Positions 1 through 5,650 of a stretch of DNA of 8,367 bases are shown one piece after another. Each line of letters begins with the position of its first letter. Within the stretch, counting starts at the first letter, position 1. Below the pieces are notes generated by a model. It ran no database searches. It saw nothing but the letters and a program-made list of their open reading frames with translations, and was not told the DNA's origin. Origin of the DNA: an uncultured Prevotellaceae bacterium (GTDB lineage Bacteria > Bacteroidota > Bacteroidia > Bacteroidales > Muribaculaceae); the NCBI GenBank assembly GCA_937892085.1, contig CALAVD010000474.1, positions 1 through 8,367 of the forward strand. The letters run 5' to 3'. The translations under genes were made by a program, and so were the position numbers.

Positions 1-112
1 CCTGCAGAGCCTCATAGTCGCCAGCAGCTTTGAGAGCTGCACGCTTTGCGGCATACTTAGCAACCATTCTTTCTCTCTTGGCCTGACGAGCCTTCATTGA
101 TTCTTTTGCCAT
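1..112 (-). CDS. rpsN: 30S ribosomal protein S14 (uS14), N-terminal part only
   Basis: S14 sits in the head of the 30S subunit near S3, S10 and S19 and helps assemble 16S rRNA. Only the first 37 codons are present; the gene runs off the left edge. The fragment begins MAKESMKARQAKRERM and continues KYAAKRAALKAAGDYEALQ. That basic helical start and the KAAGDYE segment match the long, zinc-independent S14 class of about 89 residues. The short class has a CxxC zinc motif close to its N-terminus, which is absent here. The ATG lies 25 bases after the rplE stop, with an A/T-rich leader and no clear Shine-Dalgarno sequence. Position after rplE is the usual spc order; rpsH and rplF would be expected next, outside the window. 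Identification is firm despite the truncation, which is simply the window end. Confidence 0.96.
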   Translation of the reverse strand, partial: MAKESMKARQAKRERMVAKYAAKRAALKAAGDYEALQ

Positions 113-137
113 AATCTAAATCTTCTTGTTTAAAAAA

Positions 138-683
138 TTATTTAGCGTTCTTGAAAGGCAGTCCAAACTCCTTGAGCAGAGCGTAACCTTCCTCGTCGGT
201 CTTGGCGGTGGTGACGAAGGTGATGTTCATACCTGTCATCTTGTTCACGTTGTCGATGTTGATCTCGGGGAAGATAATCTGCTCCGAAACGCCAACGGTG
301 TAGTTTCCACGGCCGTCGAGCTTGCCCTCGATACCCTTGAAGTCGCGGATACGTGGCAGCGCGATGCGGATGAATCTCTCCATGAACTCGTACATGCGAT
401 CACGACGCAGAGTCACGCGCGCGCCAATAGGCATCTTCTTGCGCAGCTTGAAGTTAGAGATATCTTTCTTCGACACTGTCTGCACTGCCTTCTGGCCAGT
501 GATAGTGGTGAGCTCGGTGATAGCAGTCTCAATGATCTTCTTGTCTTGTGTGGCATCGCCCAAACCCTCGTTGAGGACGATTTTCACGAGACGTGGTATC
601 TGCATTGGAGAGCTGTAGTTGAATTGCTTCATGAGTGCAGGAGCAATTACCTCATCATATTTTTTCTTAAGTGTGGTAGCCAT
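138..683 (-). CDS. rplE: 50S ribosomal protein L5 (uL5)
   Basis: L5 binds 5S rRNA, anchors it in the central protuberance of the 50S subunit and contacts the P-site tRNA and the 30S head. The 181-residue product is the usual length. Family hallmarks are the FNYSSPMQIP segment (21-30), the conserved block GQKAVQTVSKKDISNFKLR (63-81), MPIGARVTLRRDRMYEF (84-100) and the C-terminal GMNITFVTTAKTDEEGYALL (151-170). The start codon overlaps the rplX stop by one base (TAATG), which suggests translational coupling to L24. A strong purine-rich site, GGAGAGGAG, ends 8 bases before the ATG, unlike most genes here. The stop is TAA. A long open frame on the plus strand across this gene is a shadow. No anomalies in the protein. 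Confidence 0.98.
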   Translation of the reverse strand: MATTLKKKYDEVIAPALMKQFNYSSPMQIPRLVKIVLNEGLGDATQDKKIIETAITELTTITGQKAVQTVSKKDISNFKLRKKMPIGARVTLRRDRMYEFMERFIRIALPRIRDFKGIEGKLDGRGNYTVGVSEQIIFPEINIDNVNKMTGMNITFVTTAKTDEEGYALLKEFGLPFKNAK

Positions 684-685
684 TA
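681..685 (-). promoter_or_regulatory. TAATG stop-start overlap of rplX and rplE
   Basis: The transcript reads TAATG: the rplX stop TAA and the rplE start ATG share one base. This arrangement commonly allows a terminating ribosome to restart on the next gene, here keeping L24 and L5 in proportion. It is the only gene overlap in the window. The coupling itself is inferred. Confidence 0.7.
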
Positions 686-1027
686 CTTAATCTCCTCTCC
701 TGATTTTTTAGAATAACGTACTTTCTTTACTACTTTCCCATTCTCGTCGCGCTCCACCTTGAAGCCCACGCGAGTTGGACGTGCGCTACGGCCGCTCTTG
801 GGGTCAACCACGTTGAGGTTTGACAGGTGAATGGGAGCTTCCTTCTTGATAATGCCACCCTGTGGGTGCTGTGCATTAGGCTTGGTACTCTTTGATACCA
901 TGTTGATACCTTCCACGATAGCGCGGTTATTCTTGGCATCGATGCTCAAGACACGACCGGTCTTACCCTTGTCGTCACCAGCGAGAACATAGACGGTATC
1001 GTCTTTCTTTATGTGTAACTGAGCCAT
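683..1027 (-). CDS. rplX: 50S ribosomal protein L24 (uL24)
   Basis: L24 is an early 50S assembly-initiator protein that binds 23S rRNA domain I and lies near the exit of the peptide tunnel. The 114-residue product has an N-terminal KOW-type segment (about 6-40: KKDDTVYVLAGDDKGKTGRV, then the VEGINMV stretch). This is followed by KSTKPNAQHPQGGII (46-60), a typical L24 motif, and APIHLSNLNVVDPKSG (64-79). The tail from about residue 92 is charged and lysine-rich. The length is slightly above the roughly 100-105 residues common in other phyla, mainly because of this tail. A 33-base A/T-rich leader with AAGAAA before the ATG separates it from rplN. The stop overlaps the rplE start by one base. 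Confidence 0.98.
   Translation of the reverse strand: MAQLHIKKDDTVYVLAGDDKGKTGRVLSIDAKNNRAIVEGINMVSKSTKPNAQHPQGGIIKKEAPIHLSNLNVVDPKSGRSARPTRVGFKVERDENGKVVKKVRYSKKSGEEIK
692..700 (-). promoter_or_regulatory. Shine-Dalgarno-like site of rplE
   Basis: On the transcript GGAGAGGAG lies inside the last codons of rplX (encoding GEE) and ends 8 bases before the rplE ATG, ideal spacing for a ribosome binding site. Together with the TAATG overlap it suggests reinitiation at rplE. The constraint of encoding Gly-Glu-Glu could also produce this sequence, so function is inferred. Confidence 0.55.
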
Positions 1028-1060
1028 TTTCTTAAAAATGTTTTGCGTTGTTAAAAACTA

Positions 1061-1426
1061 TTAGAGTACTTCGGGAGCGAGCGAAACAATCTTCATGTTG
1101 GTGGCACGCAGCTCACGGGCTACAGGACCAAAGATGCGAGTTCCTCTCAACTCACCAGCGTTAGTCAGCAACACGCAAGCGTTATCGTCGAAGCGAATGT
1201 AAGAACCATCCTGGCGACGGATTTCCTTCTTTGTTCTCACGACCACTGCACGTGACACTGTACCTTTCTTAATATCACTCGAAGGGATGGCGTTCTTAAC
1301 GGTAACGACAATCATGTCGCCTACCGAAGCGTAACGGCGTCCTGTTCCTCCAAGCACGCGAATGCAGAGGACTTCCTTTGCACCGCTGTTGTCGGCAACT
1401 GTTAATCTGCTTTCTGCTTGAATCAT
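1061..1426 (-). CDS. rplN: 50S ribosomal protein L14 (uL14)
   Basis: L14 lies on the 50S interface side, forms an intersubunit bridge with 16S rRNA and contacts L19; it is also the docking site for the silencing factor RsfS. The 121-residue product is standard length. It begins with the family hallmark MIQAESRLTVADNSGAKEV (1-19) and continues CIRVLGG (21-27). The signature region runs from about residue 60, and DNACVLLTNAGELRGTRIFG (81-100) is followed by PVARELR (101-107). It is the first gene of the spc block but follows rpsQ by only two bases, so no separate promoter fits in the gap. In E. coli the two operons are split at this point; here they are probably one transcript, which is an inference from spacing. 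The stop is TAA. Confidence 0.98.
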   Translation of the reverse strand: MIQAESRLTVADNSGAKEVLCIRVLGGTGRRYASVGDMIVVTVKNAIPSSDIKKGTVSRAVVVRTKKEIRRQDGSYIRFDDNACVLLTNAGELRGTRIFGPVARELRATNMKIVSLAPEVL

Positions 1427-1428
1427 AA

Positions 1429-1689
1429 TTACTTAGCTTTTTCGATTATTTCAACTAATCTCCATCTCTTAGTCTTGCTCAAAGGGCGAGTCTCCATCAG
1501 GCGCACGGTGTCACCCACATTGCACTCGTTCTTCTCGTCATGAGCGTGATATTTCTTTGTCTTGTTGACAAACTTACCATAGATTGGGTGTTTCTCTTTG
1601 TACTTCACTGTAACAGTGATAGTCTTATCACCCTTGTTGCTTGAAACAACCCCAATTCTTTCTTTTCTTAAATTTCTTTTCTCTTCCAT
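1429..1689 (-). CDS. rpsQ: 30S ribosomal protein S17 (uS17)
   Basis: S17 is a primary 16S rRNA binder in the body of the 30S subunit that stabilises the 5' domain. The 86-residue product has the normal length and an OB-fold pattern. RIGVVSSNKGDKTITVTV (11-28) forms the first strands, HPIYGKFVNKTKKYHAHDE (34-52) carries the conserved basic segment, and GDTVRLMETRPLSKTKRW (59-76) is the family signature, ending LVEIIEKAK. The last gene of the classical S10 block, it stands between rpmC (26-base spacer upstream) and rplN (2 bases downstream). The leader has no Shine-Dalgarno sequence. The stop is TAA and nothing looks unusual. Confidence 0.98.
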   Translation of the reverse strand: MEEKRNLRKERIGVVSSNKGDKTITVTVKYKEKHPIYGKFVNKTKKYHAHDEKNECNVGDTVRLMETRPLSKTKRWRLVEIIEKAK

Positions 1690-1715
1690 GTTATGGATAT
1701 TGTTAAATTTGGGGA

Positions 1716-1916
1716 TTACTTATTAATTTTAAGTTCGCGAGCACGAAGCTCGGTTTTCATGCGTGCGATATCTCGACGGTCGAGTGTAATCTTCGCTGGA
1801 TTGTCGAGGGGAGATATTGAGTGCTGAATCTTCTGCTGCAAATAGTCCTTCTCGGCTTGTTCCAAACGGTCCTGGAGCTCCTTGTCGGTCAACTCTCTCA
1901 ATTCTTTATTCTTCAT
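1716..1916 (-). CDS. rpmC: 50S ribosomal protein L29 (uL29)
   Basis: L29 is a small helical protein beside the peptide exit tunnel, next to L23, and contributes to the docking surface for trigger factor and SRP. The 66-residue product is the expected size and is predicted to form an antiparallel helical hairpin. The first helix spans about residues 3-33 (KELRELTDKELQDRLEQAEK), a turn follows at SPLDNPAKI (35-43), and the second helix contains DRRDIARMKTELRARE (46-61), matching the family RRxIARxxTxLxxRE pattern. The start is ATG, 23 bases after rplP, with an A/T-rich leader. The rplP-rpmC-rpsQ order is the universal one. Stop TAA. Confidence 0.97.
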   Translation of the reverse strand: MKNKELRELTDKELQDRLEQAEKDYLQQKIQHSISPLDNPAKITLDRRDIARMKTELRARELKINK

Positions 1917-1939
1917 AATTAATTGTCGATTTTAAAAGA

Positions 1940-2374
1940 TTACACATTCTGTGAAGGGTCGTAGTCGTGACGAACGACGAACTTAGTGGGAATTGGAAGC
2001 TTTTGAGCTGCAAGGCGCAGAGCCTCTTTTGCAATCTCAAAGCTAACGCCGTCAACCTCAATAAGGATGCATCCGGGGAAGACGGGAGCTACATATCCAG
2101 CCACATCACCTTTACCTTTACCCATACGCACGTCGGCAGGCTTGCGGGTAATAGGCTTGTGAGGGAAGATGCGGATCCAAATGTTACCCTCGCGCTGCAT
2201 ATAGCGGGTCACAGCCACACGGGCAGCCTCAATCTGATGGGCGGTAATCCATTTCGACTCCAGGGCCTTGATGCCGAACGAGCCAAAAGACAGCTGTGTA
2301 CCTCTCTTGCTGTACTGACGCACCTTACCGTCGGAGGGTCTTCTGTATCTTAAACGTTTTGGTTGTTGTAACAT
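1940..2374 (-). CDS. rplP: 50S ribosomal protein L16 (uL16)
   Basis: L16 is a late-assembling 50S protein that contacts 5S rRNA and 23S rRNA near the A-site tRNA elbow. The 144-residue product matches the usual 136-144. It begins MLQQPKRLRYRRP rather than the more common MLQPKRTKFRK, then has GTQLSFGSFGIKALE (25-39), WIRIFPHKPITRKP (66-79) and the diagnostic RMGKGKG (83-89). Arg83 aligns with the arginine (Arg81 in E. coli) hydroxylated by the oxygenase RoxA/YcfD; whether that enzyme exists here cannot be seen. The following block reads GYVAPVFPG (93-101), with Tyr where many bacteria have Trp. The leader after rpsC is 34 bases and ends AAGAAA before the ATG, without a Shine-Dalgarno sequence. 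Stop TAA. Confidence 0.98.
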   Translation of the reverse strand: MLQQPKRLRYRRPSDGKVRQYSKRGTQLSFGSFGIKALESKWITAHQIEAARVAVTRYMQREGNIWIRIFPHKPITRKPADVRMGKGKGDVAGYVAPVFPGCILIEVDGVSFEIAKEALRLAAQKLPIPTKFVVRHDYDPSQNV

Positions 2375-2408
2375 TTTCTTGTCTTGTTAAAAAATCACAC
2401 AATAATGA

Positions 2409-3131
2409 TTAACGGTTGCTTTTACGGTTGCGGAAACCACCACGGCGATTGCCACCACCTTGACGACGGTCGTTGCTGCTTGCGAAGTTAGGAGCAAGGT
2501 CTTTCTTGCCATAAACCTCACCGCGGCAAATCCAAACCTTGACGCCGATGAGACCTACCTTAGTGAGAGCTGGCACGAGAGCGTAGTCGATGTCGGCACG
2601 CAGAGTGTGCAGAGGGGTACGACCCTCCTTGAACATCTCCGAGCGAGCCATCTCGGCGCCATTGAGGCGTCCGCTCACCTGAACCTTGATACCCTCGGCA
2701 CCCATGCGCATAGTAGAGGCGATGGCCATCTTCACAGCACGGCGATAGGCAATCTTGCCCTCGATTTGGCGTGCGATGGTGCTTGCCACGATCTCAGCGT
2801 CGAGTTCGGGGCGCTTCACTTCGTAGATATTGATTTGAACGTCCTTGCTGGTGAGCTTCTTCAGCTCTTCCTTGAGGTTGTCAACATCCTTGCCACCCTT
2901 GCCAATGATTTGTCCTGGGCGAGCGGTGCAGATGGTGATGGTCACCAGCTTGAGAGTTCTCTCGATAACGATGCGCGACACGCTAGCCTTTGCCAGACGC
3001 ACGCTGAGATACTTACGTATTTTGCTGTCTTCGAGCAGAGTATCTCCATAATTACTGCCACCAAACCAGTTGGAGTCCCAACCGCGGATGATGCCTAAAC
3101 GATTGCTGATTGGATTTACTTTCTGTCCCAT
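2409..3131 (-). CDS. rpsC: 30S ribosomal protein S3 (uS3)
   Basis: S3 sits at the mRNA entry side of the 30S head and, with S4 and S5, forms the entry tunnel and helicase region. The 240-residue product starts MGQKVNPISNRLGIIRGWDS (1-20). The type-2 KH domain has its GxxG loop at GKGG (77-80) inside ARPGQIIGKGG (70-80). The C-terminal domain carries VSGRLNGAEMARSEMFKEGR (152-171), then TPLHTLRADIDYA (172-184) and KVWICRGEVYG (198-208). The tail (about 222-240) is Gly/Arg/Asn-rich and probably disordered. Ser9 replaces a Gly common elsewhere, which I remember as typical of Bacteroides. The gene begins three bases after the rplV stop, suggesting coupled translation. Stop TAA. A long plus-strand open frame here is a shadow. 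Confidence 0.98.
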   Translation of the reverse strand: MGQKVNPISNRLGIIRGWDSNWFGGSNYGDTLLEDSKIRKYLSVRLAKASVSRIVIERTLKLVTITICTARPGQIIGKGGKDVDNLKEELKKLTSKDVQINIYEVKRPELDAEIVASTIARQIEGKIAYRRAVKMAIASTMRMGAEGIKVQVSGRLNGAEMARSEMFKEGRTPLHTLRADIDYALVPALTKVGLIGVKVWICRGEVYGKKDLAPNFASSNDRRQGGGNRRGGFRNRKSNR

Positions 3132-3134
3132 TTC

Positions 3135-3542
3135 TTATGCGTCTTGTTGTTGGTTAATAGTGTCGAGATAGATAGTCACGTGGTTAGAACGCTTGCGGAT
3201 GCGGTATCCGCGTCCTTGAGGAGCTGGACGGAGGCGCTTGAGCATTGGAGCGCAATCTACGAAGATCGACTTGATGTAAAGCTCACCGTCTTCGGCTTTC
3301 TTACCATTCTTCTGCTCCCAGTTAGAGATAGCGCTCTTGAGCAGCTTCTCTACGTCGGCAGCAGCCTGCTTATTAGAAAAATGAAGGAGACCGAGAGCCC
3401 TGAAGGCTTCCTGACCGCGCACCATGTCGGCGACGAGTCTCATCTTGCGAGGAGAGCTGGGCACGTTCATGAGCCTTGCTCTGCACTGCTCACGGCGGGC
3501 TTCCTTAATTTTGTTGGCTGATTCTCTTTTTCTTTTACCCAT
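3135..3542 (-). CDS. rplV: 50S ribosomal protein L22 (uL22)
   Basis: L22 lines the peptide exit tunnel with an extended beta hairpin that, with L4, forms the constriction. The 135-residue product is longer than the roughly 110 of E. coli because of a basic N-terminal extension (about residues 1-20: MGKRKRESANKIKEARREQC) and a short C-terminal tail. The core has NVPSSPRKMRLVADMVRG (26-43), LLKSAISNWEQKN (67-79) and the hairpin region APMLKRLRPAPQGRGYRIRK (98-117), followed by RSNHVTIYL. Macrolide-resistance mutations in other species map to this hairpin; nothing here indicates resistance. The 45-base leader is A-rich and lacks a Shine-Dalgarno sequence. Stop TAA. The extension appears lineage-typical for Bacteroidetes from memory. 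Confidence 0.98.
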   Translation of the reverse strand: MGKRKRESANKIKEARREQCRARLMNVPSSPRKMRLVADMVRGQEAFRALGLLHFSNKQAAADVEKLLKSAISNWEQKNGKKAEDGELYIKSIFVDCAPMLKRLRPAPQGRGYRIRKRSNHVTIYLDTINQQQDA

Positions 3543-3587
3543 TGTATTTTAATTCTTTTTTTGTCAATGAATTTTCCCGGGTCCTAA

Positions 3588-3854
3588 TTACTTGTTGTTG
3601 CCGCTGTGACCACGGAAGGTGCGAGTTGGAGCAAACTCTCCGAGCTTGTGGCCTACCATGTTCTCGGTTACGTAAACGGGAATAAACTTGTTACCATTGT
3701 GCACTGCGATAGTGTGACCCACAAAGTCGGGGGAAATCATGCTGGCGCGAGACCAAGTCTTCACCACTGCCTTCTTTCCGCTCTCGTTCATAGCGTCAAT
3801 CTTCTTCTCGAGCTTGACACAGATGTAAGGACCTTTTTTTAATGATCGACTCAT
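3588..3854 (-). CDS. rpsS: 30S ribosomal protein S19 (uS19)
   Basis: S19 forms a complex with S13 in the 30S head, binds 16S rRNA and contributes to intersubunit bridges and A-site tRNA contacts. The 88-residue product is standard. It begins MSRSLKKGPYI, then has KTWSRASMISPDFVGHTIAV (32-51) and the C-terminal signature HNGNKFIPVYVTENMVGHKL (52-71), followed by GEFAPTRTFRGH (72-83). It lies 19 bases downstream of rplB with an A/T-rich leader and no Shine-Dalgarno sequence, and 45 bases upstream of rplV. Stop TAA. Nothing unusual. Confidence 0.98.
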   Translation of the reverse strand: MSRSLKKGPYICVKLEKKIDAMNESGKKAVVKTWSRASMISPDFVGHTIAVHNGNKFIPVYVTENMVGHKLGEFAPTRTFRGHSGNNK

Positions 3855-3873
3855 AGTTTAAACTTTAATCAAA

Positions 3874-4698
3874 TTACTTCTTTCTTCTTTCAATAATGTA
3901 CTTAGAAGATGCCTTCTTTGGAGCACGGGTCTTAAGTCCCTTAGCATAGATGCCAGTGCGTGAGCGTGGATGACCACCTGACTGACGGCCTTCACCACCA
4001 CCCATTGGGTGGTCAACAGGGTTCATGACAACACCACGGTTGTGAGGACGACGACCCAGCCAGCGAGAGCGGCCGGCTTTACCTGACTGCTCAAGAGCGT
4101 GGTCGCTGTTGCCTACCACACCTACAGTAGCGCGGCATGCTGCAAGAATCTTGCGAGTCTCACCCGAAGGTAATTTGATGATTGCGTAGGTGCCCTCACG
4201 CGAAGTGAGCTGGGCAAATGTTCCTGCGCTGCGAGCAATGCGTGCTCCCTGACCGGGACGCATCTCGATGTTGTGAATTAAAGTACCAACAGGAATGTTA
4301 CAGAGTGGAAGCGCGTTTCCCACTTCGGGGGCCACGTTCTCACCGCTTTCTACCATATCGCCCACGTTAAGTCCGTTTGGAGCGATGATGTAAGCTTTGA
4401 AGCCATCTGCGTAGTAAAGCAGCGCAATGCGAGCCGAGCGGTTAGGGTCGTACTCTATCGACTTTACGCGAGCTGGCACACCGTCTTTGTTTCTCTTGAA
4501 GTCGATGATACGATAGCGACGCTTGTGACCACCACCACGATAGTATGAAGTGCGGTGACCCTCGTTGTTGCGACCGCCGGTCTTGCGCAGTCCGACTGTA
4601 AGAGACTTCTCTGGTGTAGTGCTTGTGATGTTGTCAAATACACCAATAATCTTGTGTCTTTGCCCCGGTGTTGTGGGCTTGAATTTTCTTACTGCCAT
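3874..4698 (-). CDS. rplB: 50S ribosomal protein L2 (uL2)
   Basis: L2 is one of the most conserved 50S proteins; it binds 23S rRNA, supports subunit association and lies near the peptidyl-transferase centre. The 274-residue product is full length. The N-terminal part has GGRNNEGHRTSYYRGGGHKR (41-60) and RYRIIDFKR (61-69), leading into the OB fold. The KOW-like second domain follows, with EMRPGQGARIARSAGT (145-160). The C-terminal loop reads MNPVDHPMGGGEGRQSGGHP (225-244). His230 aligns with E. coli His229, a residue implicated in peptidyl-transferase activity. Met232 stands where E. coli has His. The end, KASSKYIIERRKK, is typical for Bacteroidetes. The gene starts 8 bases after rplW with leader TTAATAAA and no Shine-Dalgarno sequence. 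Stop TAA. Confidence 0.98.
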   Translation of the reverse strand: MAVRKFKPTTPGQRHKIIGVFDNITSTTPEKSLTVGLRKTGGRNNEGHRTSYYRGGGHKRRYRIIDFKRNKDGVPARVKSIEYDPNRSARIALLYYADGFKAYIIAPNGLNVGDMVESGENVAPEVGNALPLCNIPVGTLIHNIEMRPGQGARIARSAGTFAQLTSREGTYAIIKLPSGETRKILAACRATVGVVGNSDHALEQSGKAGRSRWLGRRPHNRGVVMNPVDHPMGGGEGRQSGGHPRSRTGIYAKGLKTRAPKKASSKYIIERRKK

Positions 4699-4706
4699 TT
4701 TATTAA

Positions 4707-4997
4707 TTATAAGTTGCTATAGAAATCAATGGTTTGTCCTTCGGCAAGTGTTACGATAGCTTTCTTGAAAGCTGCTGTGGCGCCGCGCTGGATGCCGGTG
4801 CGAGTGTAACGCTGTTTCTTCTTGCCGTTGTAGTTCATAGTCTTAATCTCAACCACCTTAACGTCGTAAAGCTCCTCGATGAGGTCTTTAATCTGATATT
4901 TGTTGGCTTCGGGAGATACCTTGAACGAAAAACGGTTTGTCTTCTCGCTGATGGCGGTAGCTTTCTCGCTTACGATAGGAATTATTTGAATATCCAT
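4707..4997 (-). CDS. rplW: 50S ribosomal protein L23 (uL23)
   Basis: L23 lies at the peptide tunnel exit and is the main docking site for trigger factor and SRP. The 96-residue product is normal length. It has IPIVSEKATAISEKTN (6-21), FKVSPEANKYQIKDLIEELY (25-44), VKVVEIKTMNYNGKKKQRY (46-64) and FKKAIVTLAEG (77-87). Glu11 in SEK aligns with E. coli Glu18, the residue needed for trigger factor binding, so the docking point is conserved. An AAGGAG sequence lies 13 bases before the ATG. This is one of only two strong Shine-Dalgarno-like sites in the window, though its spacing is long. The spacer after rplD is 26 bases. Stop TAA. Confidence 0.97.
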   Translation of the reverse strand: MDIQIIPIVSEKATAISEKTNRFSFKVSPEANKYQIKDLIEELYDVKVVEIKTMNYNGKKKQRYTRTGIQRGATAAFKKAIVTLAEGQTIDFYSNL

Positions 4998-5010
4998 TGT
5001 TGTTATATCT

Positions 5011-5016
5011 CTCCTT
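5011..5016 (-). promoter_or_regulatory. Shine-Dalgarno-like site of rplW
   Basis: On the transcript AAGGAG, followed by AGATATAACAACA, lies in the rplD-rplW spacer 13 bases before the rplW ATG. It matches the anti-Shine-Dalgarno consensus well but the spacing is longer than the usual 5-9 bases. It is non-coding, so unlike the rplE site it is not explained by protein constraint. Confidence 0.45.
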
Positions 5017-5023
5017 AAGATGA

Positions 5024-5647
5024 TTAAAATTTGTTCATAACTTCGATGCTACTCTCGGTAACAATCATAGCCTTGTTGTCGAGCACACAATAAGTGTTGA
5101 GGTCGCGGGCTGTGTAAACCTTAGCGGTCTCCACATTGCGGGCCGACATGTAAACGTTCTTCTTAATATCGTCAAGAACGAGAAGCACTTTCTTGCCGTC
5201 GAGGTTCAGAGCCTTGGTGATGGCAACGAAATCCTTGGTCTTGGGTGCTGCGAAGTCGAAGTCTTCAACAACTACGATCTGATTGTTTTGAGCCTTGTAG
5301 GTAAGAGCCGAGCGACGTGCCAGGTCCTTAACCTTCTTGTTGAGCTTGGTGTAATAGTTGCGGGGACGTGGACCGAACACGCGACCTCCACCGTGGAACA
5401 GAGGCGACTTGATGTCACCGTGGCGTGCGCCGCCACCGCCCTTCTGGCGTCCGAGCTTCTTGGTAGAGCCCATAATCTCACTTCTCTCCTTTGACTTGTG
5501 TGTGCCTTGACGCTGGTTGCCCAGGTATTGTTTCACACTCAGATAAACGGCGTGCTCGTTAGGTTCGGGGATTGCAAACACCTCGTCGTTAAGAGTCACC
5601 TTCTTACCTGTATCTTGACCATTAATGTTATATACTGCTAGTTCCAT
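5024..5647 (-). CDS. rplD: 50S ribosomal protein L4 (uL4)
   Basis: L4 binds 23S rRNA domain I and extends a loop into the peptide exit tunnel opposite L22. In E. coli it also represses its own operon through the S10 leader and modulates RNase E. The 207-residue product is full length. The tunnel loop and its flanks are clear: GTHKSKERSEIMGSTKKLGR (48-67), QKGGGGARHGDIKSPLFHGG (68-87), GRVFGPRPRNYYTKLNKKV (88-106) and ARRSALTYK (110-118). The C-terminal globular part contains KVLLVLDD and the ARDLNTYCVLD segment. The start lies three bases after the rplC stop, implying coupled translation. No E. coli-type S10 leader is apparent upstream of rpsJ, so L4 autoregulation of that kind cannot be inferred. 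Stop TAA. Confidence 0.98.
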   Translation of the reverse strand: MELAVYNINGQDTGKKVTLNDEVFAIPEPNEHAVYLSVKQYLGNQRQGTHKSKERSEIMGSTKKLGRQKGGGGARHGDIKSPLFHGGGRVFGPRPRNYYTKLNKKVKDLARRSALTYKAQNNQIVVVEDFDFAAPKTKDFVAITKALNLDGKKVLLVLDDIKKNVYMSARNVETAKVYTARDLNTYCVLDNKAMIVTESSIEVMNKF

Positions 5648-5650
5648 AGT

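Noticed and set aside
126..716. 196-residue plus-strand open frame opposite rplE
   Set aside because: It is antisense to a certain ribosomal protein gene, shows no recognisable family pattern, and arises from the codon bias of rplE.
2460..3098. 212-residue plus-strand open frame opposite rpsC
   Set aside because: Shadow of S3; composition reflects reverse-complemented S3 codons and no family is recognisable.
3543..3587. TTGACA plus A-rich run in the rpsS-rplV spacer as an internal promoter
   Set aside because: No -10-like element at suitable spacing before the rplV start, and the E. coli consensus is not expected in this lineage.
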